From assembly GCA_902492895.1 (NCBI GenBank), contig CABUNG010000033.1, positions 1 to 24,263 of the forward strand: a stretch of DNA of 24,263 bases. The letters run 5' to 3'. The translations under genes and the position numbers were made by a program. Positions 13,957 through 21,993 of the stretch are shown one piece after another. This DNA comes from an uncultured Oscillospiraceae bacterium (GTDB lineage Bacteria; Bacillota; Clostridia; Oscillospirales; Acutalibacteraceae). Position 1 is the first letter of the stretch, and each line of letters begins with the position of its first letter. The notes under the pieces were generated by a model. It ran no database searches and was not told the origin of the DNA. It saw nothing but the letters and a program-made list of their open reading frames with translations.

Positions 13957-14592
13957 TCATCCGTTTTTCTTGAGCTGGTAGGACAGGGTCATCAAGCTGT
14001 CCCCGAGATGGACGTTTTCCACGACGACGTCGGGATGCTGGTAGTTGATATCGTAGTGGCTGAAGTTCCAGAAGCCCCGCACCCCCGCCGCGAGCAGGCG
14101 GTCGACCAGGGCGGGCGCGGCCTCCTTGGGAATGCAGAGGATCGCCACCTCCGGCTTTTTGTTCCGGCAGACCTTTTCCAGGCTCTTGGTGGGCTGGACC
14201 TCCATGCCCCGGACCATCCGGCCGATCAAATCGGGGGAATCGTCGAAAATCCCCACCAGACGGATGCCGCGGTTCTCGAAATCCATGTGGTTCGCGATGG
14301 CCCGGCCCATATTGCCGGCCCCGAGAAGCACCGTATCGGAGAGCTTATCCATGCCGAGAATATGGCCGATCTCGGCGTACAGCTGTTCGACCATGTAGCC
14401 GTAGCCCTGCTGACCGAAGCCGCCGAAACAGTTCAGATCCTGCCGGATCTGGGAAGCGGTGAGCCCCATGCGCAAAGACAGTTCCCGGGACGAGATGCGG
14501 GTCACGCCGTTTTCCTTGAGATCGTACAAGAAGCGGTAATAGCGGGGCAGGCGGCGGACCACCGACATCGAAATCGTCTCACTCTTCGCCAT
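13957..14592 (-). CDS. rex: Redox-sensing transcriptional repressor Rex
   Basis: The 211-residue protein has an N-terminal winged helix (about 5-80; ISSRELSLRMGLTASQIRQDL, then the FGGFGQQGYGY wing) and a C-terminal Rossmann domain with GAGNMG (91-96), where NADH or NAD+ binds, ending in the domain-swapped helix. Rex dimers repress fermentation and redox genes until NADH rises. ATG 14592 follows AGGAGG by nine bases. The gene lies 37 bases downstream of aconitase on the same strand and is probably co-transcribed with it. I saw no good Rex operator (TTGTTAA-type palindrome) in the window. Confidence 0.95.
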   Translation of the reverse strand: MAKSETISMSVVRRLPRYYRFLYDLKENGVTRISSRELSLRMGLTASQIRQDLNCFGGFGQQGYGYMVEQLYAEIGHILGMDKLSDTVLLGAGNMGRAIANHMDFENRGIRLVGIFDDSPDLIGRMVRGMEVQPTKSLEKVCRNKKPEVAILCIPKEAAPALVDRLLAAGVRGFWNFSHYDINYQHPDVVVENVHLGDSLMTLSYQLKKNG

Positions 14593-14629
14593 ATTCTGTC
14601 ACCTCCTCGTTCATGACGGCCGGTCGGGA

Positions 14630-16561
14630 TCAGCCCTGTTCTCTGGTATAATTCAGCAGGCCGCCCGCGAGCAGCATCTCCACCTGGCGGCGGGAGAAAG
14701 AGGCGGCGAGAGGGATGGTTTCCCCGGTCGTGCGGTTTTCGAGCACCAGATCCTCGCCGTTTTCGAGGCGGCGGCGGACATCGGGCAGAACGAGCTCATC
14801 ACCGAAGGAAATCCGGTCGTAATCCTCCTCGTTCGCAAAAGTCAGAGGCAGGATGCCGGCATTGATCAGATTCGCCACATGAATGCGGGCAAAGGATTTG
14901 ACGATCACGGCCTGAATCCCGAGATAGAGGGGGGCGAGAGCCGCGTGTTCCCGCGAGCTGCCCTGGCCGTAATTGACGCCGCCGACGACGATGCCCTTCC
15001 CCTCCGCCTTGCAGCGGGCGGGGAACTCCGGATCGCACCGGACGAAGCAATGCTCGGAAATGGCGGGGATATTGGAGCGCAGGGGCAGGATTTTGGCCCC
15101 GGCCGGCATGATATGGTCGGTGGTGATGTTATCCCCCACCTTGAGCAGCACTTTGGCCGCGATGGAATCCGCGAGCGGCACGGTCTGGGGGAAGGGTTTG
15201 ATGTTGGGGCCGCGGAGGATTTCCACCTCGTCCATCGTTTCCTCCGGGGCGGGCGGGACGATCATATTATCGTTGATGAGGAAGGAGGACGGCACCGCGA
15301 TCTCCGGCATATCGCCGAGGGTGCGGGGATCGGTGAACACGCCGGTCAGGGCGGAAGCCGCCGCGGTTTCGGGGCTGACGAGATAAACCTGGGCGTCGGC
15401 CGTGCCGGAGCGGCCCTCGAAATTGCGGTTGAAGGTGCGCAGGGAGATGCCGCCCGAATTCGGGGACTGGCCCATGCCGATGCAGGGGCCGCAGGCGCAT
15501 TCGAGGATGCGGGCGCCCGCGGCGATCAGATCGGCGAGGGCGCCGTTTTCCGCGAGCATAGCGAGCACCTGCTTGGAGCCGGGGGCGATGGAGAGGCTGA
15601 CATCCGGATGGACGGTTTTGCCTTTCAGGATGGCGGCCACCTTGAGCATATCAAACAGGGACGAGTTGGTGCAGGAGCCGATGCAGCACTGATCGACCTT
15701 CATTTCCCCGATGTCCTCGACCGCCTTCACGGCGTCGGGGGAATGGGGGCAGGCCGCGAGGGGCCGCAGGGCGGACAGATCGATGTCCACCACCTCGTCG
15801 TACACGGCGTCGTCATCGGGGGCAAGGGCGACCCAATCGGCCTCCCGGCCCTGCGCCTTCATGAAGGCGCGGGTGACGTCGTCGGAGGGGAAAATCGAGG
15901 TGGAGGCGCCGAGTTCGGCGCCCATATTGGTGATGGTGGCCCGTTCGGGCACCGACAGCGCGGCCACGCCCTCGCCGCCGTATTCGATGATTTTGCCCAC
16001 GCCGCCCTTGACGGTGAGCAGGCGGAGGACCTCCAGAATGACGTCCTTAGCCGCGACAAAGGGACGCAGACGGCCGGTCAGGTTGACCCGCACCATCCGG
16101 GGCATGGTGATGTAGTAAGGGCCGCCGCCCATGGCCACGGCCACATCGAGCCCGCCCGCGCCGAACGCCAGCATGCCGATGCCGCCGCCGGTGGGGGTGT
16201 GGCTGTCCGACCCGATCAGGGTTTTGCCCGGGATGCCGAACCGCTCGAGATGCACCTGATGGCAGATGCCGTTGCCCGGACGGGAGAAGTACAGGCCGTG
16301 TTTTTTGCAGACGCTCTGAATATAGCGGTGATCGTCCGCGTTTTCAAAACCGGTCTGCAGGGTGTTGTGATCGATATAGGCCACCGAGCGCTCGGTTTTG
16401 ACCCGCGGCACGCCCATGGCTTCAAATTCCAGATACGCCATGGTCCCGGTGGCGTCCTGGGTGAGAGTCTGGTCGATTTTCAGGGCGATCTCACTGCCCG
16501 GCGTCATGTCGCCTTCGAGCAGATGGGCCTTGATGAGTTTCTGAGCCAACGTAAATCCCAT
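14630..16561 (-). CDS. acn: Aconitate hydratase, short (about 640-residue) bacterial type
   Basis: The 643-residue protein interconverts citrate and isocitrate through a 4Fe-4S cluster. Cluster ligands are read as C297 in CCIGSCTNSS and C357/C360 in CACGPCIGMG. Other signatures are IGSDSHTPTGGGIGMLAFGAGGLDVA (about 117-142) and the swivel-domain motif YGQGSSREHAALAP near the C-terminal fifth. The length is well below AcnA (about 900) and fits the shorter aconitase subfamily; because the two families are related, isopropylmalate isomerase-like activity should be kept in mind, but the single-chain fusion of both domains favours aconitase. ATG 16561 follows AGGAGG by eight bases. It is the first gene of an acn-rex unit behind a strong promoter. 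Confidence 0.92.
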   Translation of the reverse strand: MGFTLAQKLIKAHLLEGDMTPGSEIALKIDQTLTQDATGTMAYLEFEAMGVPRVKTERSVAYIDHNTLQTGFENADDHRYIQSVCKKHGLYFSRPGNGICHQVHLERFGIPGKTLIGSDSHTPTGGGIGMLAFGAGGLDVAVAMGGGPYYITMPRMVRVNLTGRLRPFVAAKDVILEVLRLLTVKGGVGKIIEYGGEGVAALSVPERATITNMGAELGASTSIFPSDDVTRAFMKAQGREADWVALAPDDDAVYDEVVDIDLSALRPLAACPHSPDAVKAVEDIGEMKVDQCCIGSCTNSSLFDMLKVAAILKGKTVHPDVSLSIAPGSKQVLAMLAENGALADLIAAGARILECACGPCIGMGQSPNSGGISLRTFNRNFEGRSGTADAQVYLVSPETAAASALTGVFTDPRTLGDMPEIAVPSSFLINDNMIVPPAPEETMDEVEILRGPNIKPFPQTVPLADSIAAKVLLKVGDNITTDHIMPAGAKILPLRSNIPAISEHCFVRCDPEFPARCKAEGKGIVVGGVNYGQGSSREHAALAPLYLGIQAVIVKSFARIHVANLINAGILPLTFANEEDYDRISFGDELVLPDVRRRLENGEDLVLENRTTGETIPLAASFSRRQVEMLLAGGLLNYTREQG

Positions 16562-16659
16562 ACGGAATTCCTCCTCATTCGTTCACAGCGCGGGCGCCCG
16601 CCGCTGTCCCGGGCGGGCGTTGCTCCCTTTAAAAACGCTATATACATCCGTTACTTTGT

Positions 16660-16688
16660 ATTATGACGGATTGTAGAAGATTTGTCAA
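16660..16688 (-). promoter_or_regulatory. Promoter of the aconitase-rex unit
   Basis: On the minus strand, TTGACA (16688-16683) and CATAAT (16665-16660) are separated by 17 bp, close to the sigma-A consensus. The leader to the aconitase ATG is about 90 bases. Confidence 0.82.
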
Positions 16689-16697
16689 TCGGGAAAC

Positions 16698-16709
16698 TTT
16701 GTACAAAGA
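16698..16709. promoter_or_regulatory. Palindrome between the divergent acn and lipoprotein promoters
   Basis: CTTTGTACAAAG is a perfect 12-base palindrome nine bases upstream of the acn -35 and 22 bases upstream of the rightward -35. It could bind a dimeric regulator of either gene. It does not match the usual Rex consensus. Confidence 0.35.
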
Positions 16710-16731
16710 TCGGGCGAATCCCGGGCGAGTC

Positions 16732-16760
16732 TTGATTCTTTTTGAAAATTCGGCTATACT
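16732..16760 (+). promoter_or_regulatory. Promoter of the peptide-binding-type lipoprotein gene
   Basis: TTGATT (16732-16737) and TATACT (16755-16760) are 17 bp apart. A transcript from about 16767 excludes the upstream ATG at 16663 as the start codon of the gene. Confidence 0.8.
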
Positions 16761-16794
16761 ATATGTTTGTATACAGTCGATGGAGGTGAACGGA

Positions 16795-18282
16795 TTGCGG
16801 CAGAAAGCGGCCATCGGGCTCAGTCTTTTCCTAACGGCCGTGCTCGTACTCGGCGGCTGCTCCACCATCCCCCATTCCATCGATCCGGTATCGTCCGCAT
16901 CCGCCCCTCCCCCGGTGTCGGCGGTGCAGACCCTGCCACCCTTCGCCCTGAGCTTCAGCAAAGAGGATTCGCTTCATCCCTATCAGGCGAGGAGCCGGGC
17001 CAATCTCGACCTCGTTCCCCTGCTGTATGAGGGACTGACGGCGATCGGGGCCGATTACACGGCCCGGCCCAGTCTCGCGGCCTCCTTGGACGATACCGAT
17101 CCCCTGAAGCCTGTGGCCACGATCCGCGCCGACGCGGTTTTTTCGGACGGCTCGCCCGTGACCGCGCAGGACGTCGCCGCGTCGTTTACGGCCGCCAAGG
17201 CTTCCGCGCATTACGGGCCGCTGCTCACCAACGTGACGGGCGCGGCCGCGGTGTCCGCGGACCGGGTGGTCTTTACCCTCGCCGCCCGCGATCCGGGATG
17301 GCGGGCCTGTCTCTCCTTCCCCGTCGTCAAGCGGGATTCCGGCGATCCGCCCCTTGGGTCGGGTGCGTACGTGTACAGCGCCGGCGAGAATACCCTGACC
17401 CTCCGTCCCGGACGGGACGGTTCGATCACGAGCATCCGCCTGCGGGATTTTCCGGACGCCGACGCCATGCTGCACGGACTGGAAAACGGTTCTCTGACCT
17501 TTTTCTACAGCGAACTGTCGAACGGCGAGATTCCCCGCACTTCCAGCGCCACGGCGGAGATGCCGCTTCCCGATCTGCTGTTTCTGGGGATCAACTCCAA
17601 AAACGCGGCGCTGCGGAAAACGGAGGTGCGTGCCGCCCTGTCCGCCGCCGTCAGCCGGGAGGAGCTCGTCTCCGGCGCCCTGGTCGGCCGGGGGACTCCG
17701 GCGGTCTCCCCGTTTCCCCCGCAATGGGCGGACGCGGCCGATGTGAATCTTTTGAACCTAACGGAAAATATCGCCGCAGCTGTTGCACAATTGGAGCAGG
17801 CGGGTTATAATACTACCGATAGCGCCGGGGGACTGTCCTTCGAGCTGCTGGTCACAGAGGGAAACCGTTTCCGGAAAACCGCCGCCGAGCTCATCCGGCA
17901 GCAGCTGCTCCGGGCGGGGATCACGGTCACGGTCACCGAGCTGCCGTTTGCCGATTACGAAAGCCGTCTGAAAAGAGGGCAGTTCGACCTGTACCTGGGG
18001 GAAATCCGTCTGAGTGCGGATATGCATCTGCGGGCCCTTCTCTCCCCCGGCGGCGCGGCGTCCTACGGTCTCGCGGCGGATTCCCCGGCAGCGGCCGCCT
18101 ACGGTTCCTATCTCGCAGGCGACAAAACCCTGGCCGCGTTTTGCGAGGACTTTGCAGCTGACCTGCCCTATATCCCTCTGTGCTGGCGCCAGGGAATGGC
18201 CGCCTTCCACCGCAGTCTGTCGGGCCTGTCCCCCCACGCTTTCGACGTGTTTCACGATCTGGGGAGCTGGATTTACGCCTGA
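16795..18282 (+). CDS. ABC-transporter peptide-binding-type lipoprotein (SBP_bac_5 family), orphan
   Basis: The 495-residue protein starts at TTG 16795, eight bases after GGAGG and just downstream of a clear promoter; the longer frame from ATG 16663 begins upstream of that promoter. It has a lipoprotein signal with VLGGC (Cys 22). The mature domain follows the OppA/DppA pattern: NLDLVPLLYEGLTAIGADYTARPSLAASLD, FSDGSPVTAQDVAASF, FLGINSKNAALRKTEVRAALSAAVSREELV, and a late ELLVTEGNRFRKTAAELIRQQLLRAGITV segment. The protein is likely anchored outside the membrane and binds peptides or another small ligand. No permease or ATPase genes are adjacent; the next genes are Asp23 and fakA, so it is an orphan binding protein. 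Confidence 0.88.
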   Translation: MRQKAAIGLSLFLTAVLVLGGCSTIPHSIDPVSSASAPPPVSAVQTLPPFALSFSKEDSLHPYQARSRANLDLVPLLYEGLTAIGADYTARPSLAASLDDTDPLKPVATIRADAVFSDGSPVTAQDVAASFTAAKASAHYGPLLTNVTGAAAVSADRVVFTLAARDPGWRACLSFPVVKRDSGDPPLGSGAYVYSAGENTLTLRPGRDGSITSIRLRDFPDADAMLHGLENGSLTFFYSELSNGEIPRTSSATAEMPLPDLLFLGINSKNAALRKTEVRAALSAAVSREELVSGALVGRGTPAVSPFPPQWADAADVNLLNLTENIAAAVAQLEQAGYNTTDSAGGLSFELLVTEGNRFRKTAAELIRQQLLRAGITVTVTELPFADYESRLKRGQFDLYLGEIRLSADMHLRALLSPGGAASYGLAADSPAAAAYGSYLAGDKTLAAFCEDFAADLPYIPLCWRQGMAAFHRSLSGLSPHAFDVFHDLGSWIYA

Positions 18283-18333
18283 CTGCCCGCGCGTCCCCTC
18301 GCCAAACCTGAATAGAAAGGCGTGTGTTGTCAT

Positions 18334-18687
18334 ATGATCCGAATCGAAAACCATCTGGGAACGATCGAAATCTCCCAGGAATACTTTGCCTATCTTGTAG
18401 GCAATGCCGCGTCCTCCTGCTACGGTGTGGCCGGTATGGTCAAAAGCGGCACCAAGCAGGGGCTGCGTTCGGTTTTTTATAAACGTCCCTTCGCGGACGA
18501 GGGCATCCGGGTGCGCAGCGAGAATGACAAGCTCATTGTGGACCTGCATATCTCCGTCATATACGGCATGAACATATCCGCCATCGCCAAAAGTATCGTC
18601 AACAAAGTGCGGTACACCGTGGAGGAAGCCACGGGGCTGGATGTGAAAAAGGTCAATGTCTATGTGGACGGCATGAAAACCGAATAA
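18334..18687 (+). CDS. yloU: Asp23/Gls24 family envelope stress protein (YloU-like)
   Basis: The 117-residue single-domain protein starts MIRIENHLGTIEISQEYFAYLVGNAASSCYGVAGMV and ends in IAKSIVNKVRYTVEEATGLDVKKVNVYVDGMK, the standard Asp23 pattern. It is cytoplasmic and lacks a membrane segment. Asp23 relatives associate with the membrane through partners and are linked to envelope stress. ATG 18334 lies 13 bases from AAAGG, rather long; in-frame GTG 18322 lies too close to it, so ATG is chosen by homology. Its position directly before fakA (58-base gap) mirrors the conserved yloU-yloV pair of Firmicutes. Confidence 0.92.
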   Translation: MIRIENHLGTIEISQEYFAYLVGNAASSCYGVAGMVKSGTKQGLRSVFYKRPFADEGIRVRSENDKLIVDLHISVIYGMNISAIAKSIVNKVRYTVEEATGLDVKKVNVYVDGMKTE

Positions 18688-18745
18688 TCGGGGTGAACCG
18701 CTGCGGCGTTCACGCCGGGCGCGCACCTGCAAGGGAGTGCTGAAG

Positions 18746-20410
18746 TTGATACAAGGTAAGATATTGCGGGACGCGATGATTTCCGCGTCCAACTGTCTGA
18801 GTCAGAAAAAGCAGTCGGTCGACGAACTGAATATTTTCCCGGTTCCCGACGGGGATACGGGCACCAATATGTCCATGACCCTGGCTGCCGCCGCGCGTGA
18901 ACTGGCCCGGCTCCAGGATCCCACTGTCAGCGAAGCCGCCGACACCGCCTCCGCCGCCCTGCTGCGGGGCGCCCGGGGCAATTCCGGGGTCATCCTGTCC
19001 CTGCTCTTCCGCGGCTTCTCCAAGGGACTCAAGGGCAAAACCGAGGCCAGCGGCGCGGATTTCGCCGCCGCGCTCGGCATGGGCGTGGAGGCGGCGTACA
19101 AAGCCGTCATGAAGCCCACCGAGGGCACCATCCTCACCGTCGCCAGGGAGGCCGCCGAAAAGGCGATCGCCGCCGCGGCGAAGGACCCGTCGGTCGAACC
19201 CGTCTGGGCCGTGATCTGCGACGAGGCGGAAGCCTCCCTCGCCCGGACCCCCGAGCTGCTCCCCGTCCTCAAGAAGGCGGGCGTGGTCGATGCGGGCGGC
19301 CAGGGACTCTGCATCATTCTGCGCGCCATGCAGGATGTGTTCGGCGGAGGCGCGGTGGTCGAAGGGGATTCTTCCACCGAAGCGCCTGCAGCGGGTAAAG
19401 GCGTCAGCGCCGCGGGATCTTTCGACGCGGACATCACCTTTACATACTGCACCGAGTTCATCGTTGCACGTGATAAAGGAAACCGCGATCCCCTGCGCCT
19501 GCGCGCGTATCTCGAGTCCATCGGCGACTGCGTCGTCGTGGTGGACGACGAGGACATCATCAAGGTACACGTCCACACCAACGATCCGGGCAAAGCTCTG
19601 TCGGAGGGCGTGAAATACGGCCAGTTTGAAACCGTCAAGGTGGAAAACATGCGGATCCAGCACGCGAACGCGGGCTGGGTGGACACCGAAGGCGCCGACC
19701 AGCCTCAGCCCCTGGAACGGGCGGAACCGGAAGAGGAATTCGGCTTTGTCGCCGTCGCCGCGGGAGACGGGCTCCGCACCCTGTTCCAGGATCTCGGCTG
19801 CAGCCAGGTCGTCTCGGGCGGTCAAACCATGAATCCCTCCACCGATGACATTCTGAATGCCATCCAGGCGACTCCCGCCAAGGTGGTCTATGTACTGCCG
19901 AACAACAAAAACATCATTCTCGCGGCCGAACAGGCTGTCCCGCTCGCCGACCGGAAGGTGCACGTGCTCCAGACCCGCACCATCCCCCAGGGTGTCGCTG
20001 CCATGCTCAGCTTCGACGCCGACGCCGCGGTGGAAGAGAACCTGACCGCCATGATGAAGGCGGCCGACAACGTCTCGACCGGTTCCATCACCTTCGCCGC
20101 CAGGGACAGCGATTTCGACAACCACTCCATCAAGGAGGGCGAGATCCTCGCGCTGGAAAACGGCAAGCTGCTGTTTGCGGATACCGACATCCATCACGCG
20201 GCCGTCAAGCTGGCCAAGAGCATGATCAATTCCCGCCGGATTTCGGGCCGGGACGTCACGTTCATCACCCTCATGTACGGCGAAGGGATGACGGAAGAGG
20301 ACGCCGAGGCTGTCCGCGACGCCATCACCGCCAAGGCCGGCGACAACGTCGACATCACCTTGGTCGACGGCGGCCAGCCGGTTTACTATTACTTCATCTC
20401 CATCGAATAA
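18746..20410 (+). CDS. fakA: Fatty acid kinase catalytic subunit FakA (DAK phosphatase/kinase family, YloV)
   Basis: The 554-residue protein has an N-terminal DhaL kinase domain with the nucleotide/Mg motif DGDTGTNMSM (35-44) and RGARGNSGVILSLLFRGF (about 74-91), a middle linker domain starting near ITFTYCTEFIV, and a C-terminal EDD-like domain (about 325-554; SGGQTMNPSTDDILNAI, then LPNNKNIILAAEQA). FakA phosphorylates fatty acids carried by FakB for phospholipid synthesis; FakB is not in the window. TTG 18746 is preferred over in-frame GTG 18737 because AAGGGAG is eight bases before TTG and touches the GTG. Length is as expected. Confidence 0.92.
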   Translation: MIQGKILRDAMISASNCLSQKKQSVDELNIFPVPDGDTGTNMSMTLAAAARELARLQDPTVSEAADTASAALLRGARGNSGVILSLLFRGFSKGLKGKTEASGADFAAALGMGVEAAYKAVMKPTEGTILTVAREAAEKAIAAAAKDPSVEPVWAVICDEAEASLARTPELLPVLKKAGVVDAGGQGLCIILRAMQDVFGGGAVVEGDSSTEAPAAGKGVSAAGSFDADITFTYCTEFIVARDKGNRDPLRLRAYLESIGDCVVVVDDEDIIKVHVHTNDPGKALSEGVKYGQFETVKVENMRIQHANAGWVDTEGADQPQPLERAEPEEEFGFVAVAAGDGLRTLFQDLGCSQVVSGGQTMNPSTDDILNAIQATPAKVVYVLPNNKNIILAAEQAVPLADRKVHVLQTRTIPQGVAAMLSFDADAAVEENLTAMMKAADNVSTGSITFAARDSDFDNHSIKEGEILALENGKLLFADTDIHHAAVKLAKSMINSRRISGRDVTFITLMYGEGMTEEDAEAVRDAITAKAGDNVDITLVDGGQPVYYYFISIE

Positions 20411-20496
20411 TCCAAACGCAATCGAACCGCAGGGGCGAGCCCATGCGTGCGCCGTATGGTGCCGCGGGCCCGCCCTGTTTGCTGAGAGGTGGCCCA

Positions 20497-21300
20497 GTGG
20501 AATTTTCAGTGTTTTGCGAGAGGATCGGCCTGTCCCCCGCTTCCGCACAGGCGGCCGCCGCGTATCCGCTTTCCCCCGACCAGAATCGGCGGCTGGCCCG
20601 GCGGCTGATGGACGGCGATCCCGGTTTCGAATCCGAAGCCGGGACCTATCCCGATCCGCCGCTCCTCATGCTGTCCCTGATCATCCGTCTGGCCATCGAG
20701 GCCCATTCCGTCTATGCGGAGCGGCAGATCCCAGACAGGGTATACTGGGCCACTTTTTCCGATATCGCCCTGTGGGCCTGCGACTATGAAAAAGCTGCGG
20801 GCCGGCCGGGATTGACGGAATGGCGGTGGCTGTCCCTGCACGCGGCGCTTCGATTGTTCCGTCTGGGCCGGCTCCAATTTGAACCGATCCGTCTGGCGGA
20901 AACGGTCCGGACCGATACCCGTCTGTTTGCCGCCGGGACGCCCGCTCTTGGGGTCCACATCCCCGCGGACGGACGGCTGGACCCGGACGAAACGGCCAAA
21001 TCCTACGCGGCGGCCGCCGTGTTTTTCAATCGTCCCGAACCGCTTTTCCACTGCGCATCCTGGCTGCTCGGCCCGGATCTGGACGGGCTGCTGCCGGCGT
21101 CCTCCCGTATCCGGCAATTTGCCGGGGAATACCGGATCTACCGGGTGGACGAAACGTCCCGTCAGGCCGAGGAGCGGATTTTCGGCTTTGTGTCGGATCA
21201 GCCGTCTCTCTATCCGGACAGGACATCCCTGCAAAAAGCCGCCCGGGCGCATTTGCTGCGGGGCGGCCGCCTTCCGGCCGGCTGCGGTCTGCGTTTTTAA
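20497..21300 (+). CDS. Acyltransferase-like protein (NAT_N/GNAT_C-type), function unassigned
   Basis: The 267-residue soluble protein starts at GTG 20497, seven bases after AGAGG. It contains RQIPDRVYWATFSDIALWACDYEKAAGRPGLTE, LSLHAALRLFRLGRLQFEP, LGVHIPADGRLDPDETAKSY, FHCASWLLGPDLDGLLPASSRI and an ending YPDRTSLQKAARAHLLRGGRLPAGCG. From memory these match Clostridia proteins annotated 'acyltransferase domain-containing' with NAT_N and GNAT_C domains; no search was done. The donor and acceptor are unknown. It follows fakA by 86 bases on the same strand, so a link to acyl metabolism is tempting but only positional. Confidence 0.78.
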   Translation: MEFSVFCERIGLSPASAQAAAAYPLSPDQNRRLARRLMDGDPGFESEAGTYPDPPLLMLSLIIRLAIEAHSVYAERQIPDRVYWATFSDIALWACDYEKAAGRPGLTEWRWLSLHAALRLFRLGRLQFEPIRLAETVRTDTRLFAAGTPALGVHIPADGRLDPDETAKSYAAAAVFFNRPEPLFHCASWLLGPDLDGLLPASSRIRQFAGEYRIYRVDETSRQAEERIFGFVSDQPSLYPDRTSLQKAARAHLLRGGRLPAGCGLRF

Positions 21301-21540
21301 GGACCGCAGCGCCGCCTGATCAAACCTCCAGCGAAGCTGGCGGCATGAGTCGGGCCAATAAGGCCCGAAACCGGCAAGCGTCTCAAAGGACGCACTGAAA
21401 ACTTTCTCTTGCGCCGCCGTCCCCGCTGCCCGAACGGGCATACTTCGTCTTCCGTTGGTGTTTATATTTCGATTTCATTCCCAACTCGTTTCGCTCGATT
21501 TTGGAAGCTATCGCTGACGGCCTACCTCCACCGGTACGGC
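21301..21540. other. Gene-free interval with several short hairpins
   Basis: CCAGC-GAA-GCTGG (21328-21340), CGGGCC-AATAA-GGCCCG (21351-21367), GCGTC/GACGC (21378-21393) and GCCCG-AA-CGGGC (about 21428-21439) follow each other without a T-run terminator. No gene with a ribosome site is seen on either strand. It may be a structured 3' end, a non-coding RNA or a decayed repeat. Confidence 0.4.
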
Positions 21541-21548
21541 TTTCCTCA

Positions 21549-21582
21549 ACCAAAAGAACACCGCCCCGTGGACGGGGCGGTG
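21549..21582 (-). terminator. Intrinsic terminator of the 77-residue gene
   Basis: CACCGCCCCG (21559-21568) and CGGGGCGGTG (21573-21582) form a perfect stem with a 4-base loop. On the minus strand TTCTTTTGGTT follows it, shortly after the stop at 21591. Confidence 0.85.
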
Positions 21583-21590
21583 CGAAAAGC

Positions 21591-21824
21591 TTACCGGCAC
21601 ATATTTGAAAAAGGACCGAACCAGGGAAGAGCGGTGATGCTGGATGCCGAAATCTGCGGCGGGATACTCGCCGTCATGACGCCGTTGTACCGGATACAGA
21701 TCCGGCTCCCGGCGCGGAACCGGCAGGATCCCGGGAATATGACCCGTACGGTCCGGTTCGTACGCTGATCGAGCACCATGAGAAAATCGCACTGGACCGA
21801 CAGCACAATCGCTTGCATGGTCAT
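21591..21824 (-). CDS. Conserved-looking small protein of unknown function
   Basis: The 77-residue protein starts at ATG 21824, six bases after GGGGGTG; a second ATG at 21818 is possible. It begins MTMQAIVLSVQCDFLMVLDQ, has a beta-rich middle (TVRVIFPGSCRFRAGSRICIRYNG), then VMTASIPPQISASSITAL. The strand-turn pattern resembles a small OB-like barrel, and I recall similar short proteins with 'SIPPQISA' in gut Clostridia, without a known function. It lies on the opposite strand just before recG and overlaps only an over-long, non-translated extension of the recG frame. A strong terminator follows it, which supports expression. Confidence 0.7.
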   Translation of the reverse strand: MTMQAIVLSVQCDFLMVLDQRTNRTVRVIFPGSCRFRAGSRICIRYNGVMTASIPPQISASSITALPWFGPFSNMCR

Positions 21825-21993
21825 GGTTATCACCCCCATTATGACCGTAATACACGATATGCGGGGAATGGACAACTTGACAGTCCATGCGGAAAATCCG
21901 AAGCCGGAACACACCGCCGGGCGGCAGATTCTTGCTTTCCACCCTGTATACGCCGTTCCGCCGGCGCAATCAAGCCACCATGGAGGTGCCGTC

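Noticed and set aside
16663..16794. Longer N-terminus for the peptide-binding lipoprotein
   Set aside because: The promoter at 16732-16760 lies inside it, and the lipoprotein signal begins right at TTG 16795.
21778..21993. N-terminal extension of recG by 72 residues
   Set aside because: No family similarity, no ribosome site at 21778, and it overlaps the divergent 77-residue gene; ATG 21994 has a proper GGAGG.
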